In this document: in pieces, positions 1 through 11,578 of the stretch
Numbering within the stretch: position 1 is the first letter of the stretch
Layout: every line of letters begins with the position of its first letter
Assembly (NCBI GenBank): GCA_963969595.1
Contig: OZ018409.1
Span: 44,095,282-44,159,281 of the forward strand
Reading direction: 5' to 3'
Source of the DNA: Neckera pumila
Lineage: Eukaryota; Streptophyta; Bryopsida; Hypnales; Neckeraceae
Length of the DNA: 64,000 nucleotides
Notes under the pieces: model-generated
What the model was told of the DNA's origin: nothing
The model's input: only the letters and a program-made list of their open reading frames with translations
Database searches by the model: none
Position numbers and translations under genes: made by a program

Positions 1-1339
1 TGATTGATATTTCATCCAAGTTACTACCTTTCATCAACAAAATAGTGTAATTCAAATCAGCTCAATGTTCAAGAAGAACCACAAGTTACTTCATTGTTAC
101 TTTGGTGCCTTTAGGAATATAATTGGTTGCAGTGTGAAAATGGAGGATCCAAAACTAGACAAAATATTAGTATGAACTAACAACCAACCAATATGCAAAT
201 ATAAAAGGTTGATATATAGTTGCCGCTTTGATGAAATTGTCATGATTTCAGTTGCTTGCCATTTTGAATCCAAGGCTAATACTTAGGTTTTTGAAGGCAG
301 GTATGTTCTTGGACAAGATGGGTATTACTTTAGGATTGGTCATGGCGGCCAAATAGCCAACCCTTGTTATAACTTCTATATCTCCCAAATGTAATGAAAT
401 TTGTAGTATAGTTTTAAAACCAACATATCATTTAGCTCTTAAACGTTAATGAGGACATTTTTTGTCCAATGGATGACAGAGAATCCTTGTGGTAGGATAA
501 AAGTGCAACTATTCATCCTCAAAATTTTATTGTGAAAAAGGGGAATCTTCTACAATAGTTTGACTTTCAATGAATGTTTTATCAATTTTTGAAGCCAATG
601 AATCACATGACAACCAAAGAGATGATTTCCAAGATCACTAGTCCGTCTTTTAAGAGGTAAATGAAGTTACACATTTGATAAAAATTTGACATTAGAGAAA
701 ATGAACCGGGAGATTTTGATAAGGAGAGGATGCACCTGGTCATCCAGTGCCCTTGCAAAAAAACTTTCCAAATGCTGGATTAGCTATAAATTTGCAGGAC
801 TACAGTGCAAGCAAGACTCTTGTGGGATCCTGCACCACCGACAAGTGCAAGTCACCAACTCGACAGTGTCCGTTGCGCTTGAATCTCCGAATCTAGTCTT
901 GCATTCGCCAATAGACGGTGATCATTCTTCACTGTGTTCGTTTCTGGATCTCCGAAATTTGCTACTCTTGGCTACCCAACCGAGATTTCTCGACCATGTG
1001 ACTTTGCTTCAACAGTTTTAGAGAAGAATCGCTCTTCAGACTACAATTCAGGAGGCGCCAGCAGTGCCCCATTTGACATCATGGAGGATTCAAATGCCGA
1101 TTCCCGTGTTTCAAGTCGGAGCCCAAATTCCTCAGGTGATCTTTCCTCCAAATTTCTCCCAAACTGAGAGAAGTTCATCAAATTTATGGCCTTATTACTC
1201 TGTGCTGCTGCCATCTTCTGGTTCTCAATCGCCTGGGTCACGACGGAAGCTTCCTTACGTTCGGAGCTCCTTCAACCAGGGCTGCCAGAGCTTGAAGTTG
1301 CAAACACGGTCCGAAATTGAGAAAAGGGAGGGTGTGGAA
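1..1339. other. Upstream region and 5' flank of the EamA transporter gene
   Basis: No convincing coding region is visible; the open frames here are short and lack recognisable motifs. An in-frame ATG at 1094 would extend the following gene by 82 residues, and that extension is rich in Ser, Arg and Pro. It could be 5' UTR or an organelle transit peptide; the sequence does not decide. Confidence 0.5.
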
Positions 1340-4300
1340 ATGCATGCAGACGAAGGTTTGGAGGAGGGGCATTCGAAGCCATGGTTTGTTGGGCCCGTTC
1401 TGTTGTTAGCAGTGCTGGCTGTGTCTTCGGCTGGAGCTGTATGTCACTCTGACCTAATTACGTCTATTAATCTCCGTGTGTGTCTTATTATATTTGTAAG
1501 TTTTGAGGTGTAGGGTTTCGGTTGGTTCTTGCGTGCATTCCATGCTGGAGTTATTCAGTTTGCACGCTTTCCACTGTTGAATATGGAGTACTGAAACATT
1601 GAACAATTGACCCACTTTTGAAGCAATTTGTTGTCTCTACCCATAGGGAGGGAGAGATTAGCAATGCTGTGCAATGGTTCAAAAGTTATGTAGGCAAATG
1701 AAAATGAAACAAACGAAACTGAAATGAGTGTTAAGAGCAGTAGTGGCATGTTGGGGCCCATCATTTCTAAGAATTCATTTCTTATGAGGAGTAGAATTGT
1801 GACGTGTGGATGTAAGAGTAGTAGCATTCTAAGAGTGTCCTGTAGGGATTATAATATTTCCAATCAATAAGAAACAAATAGAGGATTGTACTAAAGATCA
1901 TGTGAAAAGAGATCTACAAAAGTAACACATACTATTTGGGGAGAGATACTTGCTATTAGCAGCTTGTTTCATTTTGCTAGGCATGTAACCACTGCAAATA
2001 TGTCAACCAAGGACTGAATGGTAGGAATTCAATTATTTTAATGTGAGATACGATTGGCATTGCAAACATTACATGCGATCAAGATTTTGCACGAAAAGAA
2101 TGTGGACTCGTTTTCTTGTTCGTTGGTTGCAAGGGTGTTCGTGTAGATTCTCAAGAGTGTAGTACAGGTTCAAAGATTTTGAATATATTTAGGCTTCCTG
2201 TGGCATGATTTGTGCATCAGGTGACGAAGTCCATGGTTGGAGCGGCGCCCATTACGAATGCAGGATGGCGACTTCAAGTAACTTCTTTCATTCTACTGCC
2301 TGGCTTTCTCTGGCAATGGCTACGTCTGCCAAGAGAAATACGTGAGCGAACAAAAGAGGCCACTAATGTTTCCATCTTAGCGCTCAGCGGCGTGGCACTG
2401 GCTCTCCATTTTGGGCTCTGGGTGAGGCTACATTGCCATGCCATGCACAAGGGGTGTCAGAGCTCTCGACTTCTAGTGGGAGAAATCACTTTCTTTCGAT
2501 TTTGGATCCCACACAATTCTGAGTCCCCAAAATACTATCCTTTGCATTGAGGTTTCAAATTCCCTCTCAGAATTGCCTCTTCTTGCAGAGCTGAAAACTT
2601 GCACACTTGCACTCTATGTAGAAGGGGTGTCCAACCTCGCAAATCCTGCTGTGCAATTTGTAGCTTTGGACTCAAATTGGACGCAACACGATTCTTCTTT
2701 CCTCAAAGCACTAGTCAATTCTAGAGTTTTGGAACTTGATTTTGAAGTTGCCTTCTTCTGCGGGCCTGCTCTTGCCTCCCCTAGTGCATCCCTCAATCCC
2801 TCGTTGCTATCCATGTCGAGATTGCACATCAGATAGAAGTATTACTTTTTCGTTGCAAATAATATTTTGACTTCTTTTCATTTGAATGAGTCCAATTTGT
2901 ATGAGACGAATCAATCCTCTTTTCCTCCAATATTCAGTCTAAATTTTTCTGGTGCTGCAGGTTTGGTCTTTATCCCATACATCTTTGGCACATAGTCTGC
3001 TATTCGTTAGCACACCCCCAATTGTGCTGGCAGTGCTGGCGTGTCTGCAGGGCCAACCCTTGTCAGGGGGAGAATTGAGTGGAGTAGCGTTGGGGATGGG
3101 AGGTGTGGTGGTGATTGCAGCGGCCTCTCATGTGGAGAATGACAACGAGGTCACCCTGTTGGGAGATTTCGGTGCCTTTGCAGCAGCCGTCGCATTTGTG
3201 GTGTACATATCAGCTGGATCAAACTTACGACGTATGTGTATATTTTTTCACCATTCTTCTGTGACTTATCATGTCATGGTTGCATTAACCCCTTATTTTC
3301 TGAACTTAAAATCGAAAGTCCAATTTGGAAGCTGATTTTTGATTGTAGTAACTTTGAAAACATATCATGTTCAAAATGATAAGACATGACTTCTATTGGT
3401 ACATTTTTTCTACCCTGATGCTTCGTAAATGATGTATTTCAACTCCTATAGATATGGAAGCAGCCAGCTTTGGCAGTTTGGACTTTTAGGGGCTCAGAAC
3501 AAATGGAAGGCTACTGATACAACTTTGCTGGCAGGCTGGATGCCGCTGTATGTGTATGCATTCCCGGTGACAGCTATTTCTGCAGTTCTGCTGGCACTCG
3601 GAGCCATTGGACTAGAAGGTCTGACCGTATCTTCGTCAGGAGAGATATGCGGCCCTTTCAATTGGGTTAGGAAAGGTAAAACACTGAACCTAAGAATTTG
3701 TGCCTGTACATATCTGAGTGGTTTCCGGTATATCCAATGTTTTCTCTGGATGTATCATGTGGTTGATGTCAAACCAACTAGTTGGAATGTTAGAAGTCAG
3801 TGGTCGATTGCAGTTGGTGAAGTGAGCAGTGTGAAACAAAATTTGAAGCTTGTTTGTGGAATTGGCCTGCAGAGTATTGGCTACCCACCTTGTATTTGGC
3901 CTTGGGTCCTGGCTTCGTGGGTCACACAGGGCTGAATGCAACCCTCCGGTATTCGTCTTCCCTTGTAATTGCGATGGCCATAACATTAGAGCCACCACTT
4001 GGAATTGCTTTGGGATGGCTTCTGCAGGTGTCTTCAGGCCCAGGGTATGACTTCTCATCAACCAAATTGAATTTCTCCTCTTGAATCTGGCATAGGGTTT
4101 GCTCACTGGATTGACTGTGGTATAATGTGTTACAAAAAAAAAGCTTCCTATCATTATTCCTATCATGAGATTTCTTTACTTTGCTTGGTAATCAAAAAGA
4201 GGTTTCCAATGCATCTTAGCATGTCTTTTGGACATTGTATGAATAAAAGTGAATTTTAAAAGTGTTTTTAAATTTTTTTTAAAGTGTCCACTTCACCCAA

Positions 4301-5072
4301 ATGGACCCTTGGCTTCCATCATTGTTCCTGTTGGGATTATATACATTTTAGGCAAGAATCTATTGTGGTTGCTTTAGGGGAAGGGTTGCAATTGGGTGTA
4401 GTTACCTTAAAATGATGGTTGATTGCAGGGTATGGACATGTGTCGGAGGAGTGGTGTTGCTATTGGGAACGTTGTGGGTGAATTATGCCAGCGAACAGCG
4501 CAAGGTACACTAAGCATAATATTCTTTCACAAACATAAACATGAATCTCGATGATTTGCAATTCTTTGTTGTTTTGCTCATTTTTAAGGACGAACTTGTA
4601 AATTCATAATTCCTTTCGTGTCCAAATCCAACTGATGTGTCGTAAAGAGTAGTGCAAAATTCATTCCGAAGTGACAGAGCTAGAAAGTAGGAAGTTCTTT
4701 TTCTTTGGAAGCTAAGAATTGATCATAGTAACTATCAAACTATATCTTTGTTATTCAAAATTTGAGAATAGGATTCCTTCTATGTATTGTTACATTTTGT
4801 TACCTTCTTAAATTGTTCAGTCCAATAGATTAAAAACATAAGAACAACCAGTTCTGGCCAATTGGGCACATAGGGATTAAATAGAGGCACAATGTACAAG
4901 GATGATAGAGACCATTTTCAAATTTGTGTGATTGAATGGTAAATTGTTCATTCTTGATGAAGACCTTGTTTAAAATATGCTTTTGTAGGTTGAGTCAAGT
5001 TTGGAGGCTTCAAAAGATGGTATTTACAATGAGCATGGAGATGTAGATGCACCCTTGCTTATGGATCCTTGA
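1340..5072 (+). CDS. EamA/DMT-family membrane transporter, seven exons
   Basis: This is probably an integral-membrane transporter of the drug/metabolite transporter (EamA) superfamily; the substrate is unknown. The exons I can join with consistent phase are 1340-1438, 2221-2421, 2961-3231, 3535-3675, 3873-4044, 4429-4504 and 4989-5072. They give 1,044 coding bases, 347 residues, normal for the family, with about ten hydrophobic segments in two halves. Recognisable stretches are TNAGWRLQVTS, TSLAHSLLFVSTPP and GALGMGG-like glycine helices in the first half, then LALGPGFVGHTGLN and ITLEPPLGIALGWLL in the second. The EP in LEPP is typical of EamA helices. The protein ends in a short hydrophilic tail, DAPLLMDP. 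All introns are GT-AG. I chose the ATG at 1340 because the first helix follows it closely; the ATG at 1094 is also in frame. Exon 2's start is the least certain boundary. Confidence 0.85.
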
Positions 5073-5838
5073 CATCCTAACTTTGACCAACATGCTACTC
5101 TCTAAGGGCCAAGAAAGGGCATTATGCAAATATTTTGTTTATTTCATTTTAAAAGATGTTTAGCCCAAGTTTGACTCTTGGTGACCCCATTGTAGTGAGG
5201 TGGTTCTTATTTGAAATAGAGTATAGTTTCCATTGTATGGGGATGGCAAAGTGAAATAGGATGCAATAGTGGGTTTGGCAATTGGATTGGGATTAATTTA
5301 GGACTTAATCATTTGGAATGTATGGTATTTGGACGTTGAGATTCAAATTTTCGGATTCTGTGATTGCCAAATGTTGCAATAGAACAGATTGTACAATTTA
5401 GAAAATCAAAATGAACGGCGACAAAATATGAAACAATTCATAGACGCTGTGAGTTCATCCCATGGCCAAACAAAGCTCATGTCTGGTGCTTAGGTGAGAG
5501 AAAAGAAGTTGGAGTAATGTACTGTACTGTACAGTATAACGAGCATAGTACAGAATCAGGAAAAACTGCGTGTCATCAAGCTCATAGATCGGAACTGCGA
5601 GTGTTTCTTGAGTGCAAAGGCATGTACATAATCAAACAATTGTGTCGGAGAACCTACGAATTTCTGGATTACGCATCAGTAATCAATTTCAACTACGATT
5701 CTAGGTAGTACAAATACCAGTCCCAGAACTCAGGGTGGCGGAATGCCCGTCACTTGATATAACTAAAGAGTGATGCCCATTCTACCGCAACACTTGAACC
5801 TAAAGCTGTAATAAAAATATTATACGTACCAAGAAGAA
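5073..5838. other. Convergent intergenic region
   Basis: This holds the 3' ends of two tail-to-tail transporter genes. It is AT-rich, and its only open frame (5517-5708) has no recognisable features. I see no repeat or RNA gene in it. Confidence 0.6.
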
Positions 5839-8143
5839 TCAAGGACTCCGTGATGATGATGTCTCATCGTTCGGTGGTGTTTGTGCTCGAACTCTTGAAT
5901 CCGAGGAGTTCCCAGACTTCTTAATCGCTTTGACCTTCATCATGAGATCCTTCCGAGATGCCCCAGACTGGGGACCCACGAGGCTGTCATGCCTCAGTAG
6001 CACTAGGTCATCGTCATCTTCCACGGAGGTGGCAACGAGCCCTTCGGGTTGCATTAGTACCGCCTCCTCGTCGTCTTTTCTAGTGTGGCCTATTCGTGGT
6101 GACGCAAATCCAACGCCATTGTGAGGGAGGCCTCTGAGCTCCAAGGAATACGAGGCCTCACTCCGATCCGAGTCCACCTCGAAGAATTTCGCAATGTCCT
6201 CCAGCGTCCGGCCTTTCGTCTCTGGCGTGAAGATGTACACAAAAATAGCAGACAGACCGGCCATCGTGGAGAACAGGAAGAAAGTGCCCGCAATGCTTAT
6301 GGCCCTCGCCATGGAAAGGAACGTGAGCGATACAGTGCCACTAGCAAGACGATTGACGACGATTCCCAAACCCATGGCCTGGGCTCGCAACCGCAATGGA
6401 AAAATCTCCGAGGTCAGCACCCAAACTATAGGCCCGAACCCCACGGAAAAAAATGCTACATAAGAACAGATGGCGAGAATGGCTAAGATGGCGACGAATC
6501 CCGGCCCGCTGCTGTCGGAAGCAACAGGGATGTCATCTGTCGGTGTGATGTTTAAAAATAGGAAACCAATTGCGAGCACTAAAAGAGAGACTGCCATTCC
6601 ACATGCACTCGTAAGCAGAAGCGGTCGCCTGCCGAGGCGATCCAGCCAGACGGTAGCAACCAAAATGAAGAGCGTCTTGGACAATCCCACGGCAATGGTA
6701 GCCAAGAGAACGCCGGACTTTCCTGAAATCCCTGCGTGACTGAATACCACGGGACTGTAGTATACAGTGGCATCGATCCCCGAAGCTTGCTGGAAAAATT
6801 GCACACCCAGGGCGAGGATCAACATCCGCCGCACAGGCGCAGTCGGCCAAAGAAGTTCCTTCCACACTCCTTGTCCTTCGCTATTAGCTCCCCTGTGAGT
6901 GCCAGCGGCGTCCACCACAATGCCTGCCATCACGAATATTTACTTTAGATTAAAATCTACAATTAAAACTTATACAAGTTCTACTGAAGAGTCATAGTCG
7001 TAGGTATACACATGTACACACTCAAACCTCTCTAATTTTACAACCTGAAGTCCCAACTTTTTCGCTATGACATAGTTTGAATGCGTGAAAATTGTGCAGC
7101 AGTCCATAATGGTGTGGCAAGTGTGCAGGAGATTTTAATGCCATTTAGAAAAGCTCATGATAAAGAAGTTTTGTGTTAAAAAAAGAGTGAAGCGATACAC
7201 TGGTGCCGAAAGGTCACATTTACTACCTCATGTTTATATAGAGGAGGTCTTGTAATTCTAGTGTACTAAATAAACAAAATTCTCAAGCATGGTGTATGAT
7301 CACAATACCTGCGGCGTCCATAATTTCTTGAAGCCGTATATTCGCTTCGGCTTCATCACACGACGTCTTGCGCAGCACGATTTCGGCCTCCTGGATGCGG
7401 TTCTGCATCACGAGCCACCGCGGCGACTCCGGCATGAGCATCACGCCGAACGCCAGCACAAGCGCGGGCAACATCCCGACGCCGAGCATCAAGCGCCAGC
7501 CGATGCTAACAGGAAGCCCGGAGAAGAAATAACTAATCATGTACCCTGTCAAAATGCCGAAATTGATAAAGATCTCGGGGAGTGAAACGAGCGACCCCCG
7601 GCTACTCGCGGGGGCCACTTCCGCAGTGTAAACCGGCGCGATCATGAGCGCAAATCCAACACCAATCCCTTCCAACAGCCTCCCAACCATAAGCAAGGAG
7701 AATCGCGGCGCCACTCCCATGATACCCGCTCCAACCAAAAAAAACAGAGCCGCAATCGCCATGGTCCATCGCCTTCCCACCGCATCCGCAATCCGCCCCG
7801 CAGACGCAGCGCCGAGGAGCGAGACGAGGTTCAAGGATCCAATCAGAATCTCCTCTTGAACCTCGGAGATCCCTAAATCCTCTTTAATAAACAAAACCGC
7901 GCCCGCGATCACGCCGATGTCGTAACCTAAGAGCGTCGAATTCAGGGACGCGAGAAGCGCGCAAGCGAGCGCGTACTTGTTGAGAGTCCGCCATTGCCCC
8001 TGCCCCCTGCTGCCCTGCTTGCTAGTGCTCTCCGAGCTCGCTTGTTGGCCATTTGCGATCTCGTTTGGAGTGAGCAATTCGTACTGTCTACCTTGCTTGC
8101 CCTTGCTGAGCTCCAGAAGCTCGAATCGACCGTTTTCCGCCAT
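5839..8143 (-). CDS. MFS sugar/polyol proton symporter, two exons
   Basis: This is probably a plasma-membrane proton-coupled monosaccharide or polyol transporter of the major facilitator superfamily, closest in style to the plant PLT/PMT group. The exons on the minus strand are 8143-7309 and 6923-5839, separated by a 385-bp GT-AG intron that splits a Gly codon; they give 639 residues. Signature motifs in order are GYDIGVIAGA (residues 73-82), GRRWTM (123-128), PESPRWL (238-244), QQASGID (323-329), DRLGRR (373-378), SEIFPLRLRAQ (450-460) and PETKGRT (512-518). Twelve hydrophobic segments are expected. The roughly 110-residue hydrophilic C-terminal tail after residue 530 is longer than usual for the family. 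I preferred the ATG at 8143, about 55 residues before helix 1. A further in-frame ATG at 8470 would add 109 Arg-rich residues. Exact substrate cannot be told from sequence. Confidence 0.93.
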
Positions 8144-8546
8144 CAGCTCGCCTCTACTACTACCATAGCTCCGACGACGACGACGAGCCGCAAGGACACT
8201 GCAATCACGTGAATGGCGACGGAGATCTGCGTTTGAATGCGCGCAGCATTCGAGCTGCGAGACTCCTCGGACGAACAATAATCTCTTCTTCGACGTGCAA
8301 GTCAAACTTGAAGGAAAGTCGAGAGTCCATCGTTGTCGACCGACTAAAAGCTTAGGTCTAAGCTTAGGCTTGCCTCTATCGCGAGCTCGATTGCAACTGA
8401 AGGTACTAATCAAGGAACAGAGGCACTGTAGCGACATTATTCGTCGCAATTCCTTCTCTGTCATCATCATCAGTCCTCTTCAAGTCTGCAAATGACGAGT
8501 GAGTGAGGTCACTGGGCCCCGAGAGAGAGATGGTTGCAGATGCAGG
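8144..8546. promoter_or_regulatory. 5' flank of the sugar transporter
   Basis: This is the proximal upstream region of the minus-strand transporter gene. It remains open in the gene's frame back to the ATG at 8470, so part could be coding. No TATA box or named element is clear. A MITE with perfect inverted repeats begins at 8547, only 404 bp from the preferred start codon. Confidence 0.35.
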
Positions 8547-8804
8547 ACGTTAAATCGTGCCATCCTTTGTGGGCCCTGCGGGCCAAATTTACCCCGGGGA
8601 AAACGCTGAAATTTTTTATTTGCCACAAGTTTATTTATTTTCAAAATCTGAATTCATATTTGCAATCAGAGGCCCCAAATTAGCTAGGGGGGCTAGTAAG
8701 TATCCCTAGACATGGCTCACATATAGGGGGCTTTTATTTACTTTTACCCTTGTGAAACCCAAATTTATCCTGCTGGGCCCACAAAGGATGGCACGATTTA
8801 ACGT
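8547..8804. mobile_element. MITE with perfect 30-bp terminal inverted repeats
   Basis: A 258-bp segment is bounded by exact 30-bp inverted repeats at 8547-8576 and 8775-8804, starting ACGTTAAATCGTGCCATCC. It has no coding capacity. Both ends carry ACGT followed by TAA, so the target duplication may be ACGT (4 bp) or the embedded TTAA. The superfamily is unclear. Perfect arms suggest a recent insertion or selection on the hairpin. Confidence 0.85.
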
Positions 8805-8850
8805 TTTTCGTTGCAGATTTTCCTTGCCGGTGGAAAATTTATGAACTTGC

Positions 8851-9308
8851 TAAAGAGCATCTGTAGTCGTCTCTCCGCAAAAAATCCCTGTATTGGCAAA
8901 TGGAGGGGCATTCCACGAGGCTAGCATAGTGCTAGTTCTTTTTAAGTACAAATTGATCAAATGCAAAGCCGACGTCAAATGGACTTTTCCACATTATAAA
9001 AAGAAAGAAAGAAAAGAATCTACATTAAAAAAATATTTTTTATAAAAACTAGGGAAAGGATGAATTGATTGGCACCTATAACAATGCGGAAAAAGAATTG
9101 ACGATAATGACTACTTTTGCAGTGAATCAACTTACGTGCCCTTCACTTTTTGCAAATTTGCCAATCCCAGGTGGTCGCAAACCGAGGCCGTGGAAGTGGA
9201 GGCCCCCTATAACAGTTGCATTGGAACGCAAATTTAATCTCAATTCACTCTATTCTCTACACAATGCTCATACAATCACTGTCACAAAAAGCACTATAGA
9301 TGCTCTAA
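8851..9308. mobile_element. Tourist/Harbinger-like MITE, copy 1
   Basis: A roughly 458-bp non-coding element starts TAA-AGAGCATCTGTAGT and ends with the inverted form GCACTATAGATGCTC-TAA. The TAA on each side fits the 3-bp target duplication of PIF/Harbinger (Tourist-like) elements. It shares long interior blocks with 23311-23800, including a GAAAGAAAAGAATCTACAT block and a TGGTCGCAA...GGAAGTGGAGG block, so the two are members of one family. Confidence 0.7.
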
Positions 9309-9380
9309 GGTAGGGATTTTCAAAAGTGCCATCATTGCTAAAATGTATAGTCCCCTCCAGAAAGTAAAGTAACCCCCGGC

Positions 9381-9612
9381 CAGGGAAGATTGACCCCCTC
9401 ATTGCCCCAATCAAGTGTAAATATGAAAATTCGTCCTCTATTTTGTGCCGTGTATTTTTGTATTTCTTCACTGTACGTAACAAATTTATGGGCCTCAGAT
9501 TGCAAATATGAATTCAAAATTTTCAAATTTTATCTTGTGTTGCAAATAAATAAATTATAATGTTTTCTCTAGAGGCAAACTGTGAAGCAATGAGGGGGTC
9601 GACTCACCCTAG
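9381..9612. mobile_element. Small inverted-repeat element
   Basis: A 232-bp segment carries imperfect inverted ends built around GACCCCCTCATTGC (about 9391-9405 and the reverse at 9588-9602). A core of about 60 bp near 9500-9550 matches, in reverse orientation, the core of the neighbouring 8547-8804 element (about 8617-8680). This suggests shared ancestry or one element built from parts of the other. Confidence 0.5.
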
Positions 9613-10004
9613 CTAATTTCCCCCTAAATTTCTCTCACATACATAAGATAACAAAGAAAAAACCTGCCCAATGTTGCTTTATGTACACATTAGGGTAGAA
9701 TTTTTTTTGTAAATAGATAGCTCTATACATATAGTTACAAGCATCTTGTTAGCAATATACAAAACTATTGTTAGTAGTCATTTACAGCCTATGAATTGGA
9801 TTAATCAATAACTACTACTAGCACCTTGTGCTACCTCAAATACACCTTGCATGATTTGTTGTGGCATGCTTGCAATTAAAAAGTAATGGACTTTTTGTTT
9901 AAATTGATATTTAGAAAAAAAAAATTGCATTTATGACTATGGAAAATGTAGGTACTCTATAACCATAGAACCATGGGACCGTAGAAAATATAGATACCTT
10001 ATAA

Positions 10005-10050
10005 TGGCACTTCATATCAGGGTTGTTTTTTCATTTTTAATGAAGTGCCA
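10005..10050. repeat. Hairpin with 10-bp perfect stem
   Basis: TGGCACTTCA at 10005-10014 pairs perfectly with TGAAGTGCCA at 10041-10050 around a 26-base loop. Function is unknown; it may be a remnant of a small inverted-repeat element. Confidence 0.4.
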
Positions 10051-10522
10051 AAGTGGCAATATTGAATGTTGTAGTGGTGCTCCAAATTTCAACATTCATC
10101 CACATATTTGATAGAAAATATCATATTAGAACATATTCTCAAACATATCACATATCCATAATTCAGTTTTCATCCACAATCTAGTGATTTCATTCAAGAT
10201 ATTTTTTTTCTTGAAGTTTTCTGGCAATTTTTCACCTTTTTAGTACCATTTTTTTCTATAGGTGTGGTGAGAGGCCATAAAATTTGGTGCAATTCTGCAC
10301 CAAATAGCCGGAAAAAGAAAAACACTGCTTCATATGATCAAATATCAATCACATATTTTCAAGATCACTAACTGATTGCATCTGGCGGACCAAATCTACT
10401 CCATTCACGGCCCCCATTGCAAGCATCCCTCTCTCTACTCCTTCTTTCTCTCCAGTCTACAAATCATCGAGATTAAACATATTGTCTAAAACAATCAAGC
10501 AAAATTAGAACACATTAGTCTT

Positions 10523-10546
10523 ATGTATGTATGTATGTATGTATGT
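10523..10546. repeat. ATGT microsatellite
   Basis: Six tandem copies of the tetranucleotide ATGT. Confidence 0.9.
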
Positions 10547-10727
10547 GGTTATACTTATATGTCTACAAACATTGATACTTCTTTATTTGTATACAATTCA
10601 AATGTTCCATTTTTGTTTGGAACATTTACAAAATGAACACAAATTTTTCAATATTCCCCCCCCCCTACTAAAAATGGGGAGAGGCTCCGAGCTGGATCTA
10701 TGGGTGGTGGAGAGGATTTAACCCCTA

Positions 10728-11578
10728 AAGGACTAAACGACATTTTTTGGCAACATAGTGATTTTGGGCAGCTCACTACAAACGGAAATTTTATTTTTTT
10801 TCTTTGAAATTTTCACACAACATGTGCCTAAGGAGTATCTTTAAGGCCCAACAATTTTCAAAACTTTTGACTATATGGTTAAAAAGAAATAAAAATTTGA
10901 AATTGGTTTTCAAGATTTATATATACATGAAAAGCTTTGAATTATTCCATTTTGATTTATGAGATGAAAATTATGAGGTGTTCTAGTTTGCGAGGAACTA
11001 TAGATTCCCTACTCTAAATAAACTTTGAAGTCCTTTATTTAACTCAATTTTAAATATTTTTTGAAAAAAATAAAAGCAGAGTATGTATATTGTTTATTAC
11101 AACATTACAACCGTTAGGACTGCTATTCTTCAATTCCATGATTAAATTCTTAACGATTTAGTGATTTGAATCATTCTCTACTTCTTTCTACAACCTATTT
11201 TTTTCCTATATGTTGTACAATTCCAAATGATCTGAAATTTTTCAAGCATGTAGACAACTTGCTTTGAAAAATGATTTCCAAGGAGTAACCACCATTTTGG
11301 ACATTCTTTCATTTAATTGTGACCTTGTGAAGTGCAGCTGCCCGATTTTTTGCACAGCCAAAAAAAGGGGTTTTGTCAATTCAAATGCTAATATCTTGCA
11401 ATCTACAAGGTGAAAAATTCTAAAACTTTTTCTACATATTCTCAAACAAGCTTAGTACAAGATCCTACGGTTACATGTATCCAAAATTGTTTTCGTTCTA
11501 GAATTTGGTACTTGTACTAGAAATGGTAGTTTTGGAGCGTTTTTGGTGAAAACATAGTCTCTGACCTTTAGGGGTTAA
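10728..11578. mobile_element. TTAA-bounded inverted-repeat element, copy 1
   Basis: An 851-bp AT-rich, non-coding element has TTAA at both edges and inverted termini TTAACCCCTAAAGGAC... and ...CCTTTAGGGGTTAA. No other flanking duplication is present. Its interior resembles the fourth copy at 62602-63828 (shared blocks near GTGAAGTGCAGCTGCCC and TTTTTCAAGCATGTAG) more closely than copies 2 and 3, so it defines one subfamily. Confidence 0.8.

Larger units (their letters stand above)
9613..10727. other. AT-rich spacer
   Basis: No gene is visible. The spacer contains a short hairpin (10005-10050) and an ATGT microsatellite (10523-10546). The remainder is low-complexity AT-rich DNA. Confidence 0.6.

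Noticed and set aside
686..1167. Short open frames upstream of the EamA transporter
   Set aside because: Two overlapping frames with no motif, most simply leader or spacer sequence.
6121..6486. Plus-strand open frames inside the sugar transporter exons (also 6194-6739 and 7289-7585)
   Set aside because: They are antisense shadows of a protein with all MFS signatures.
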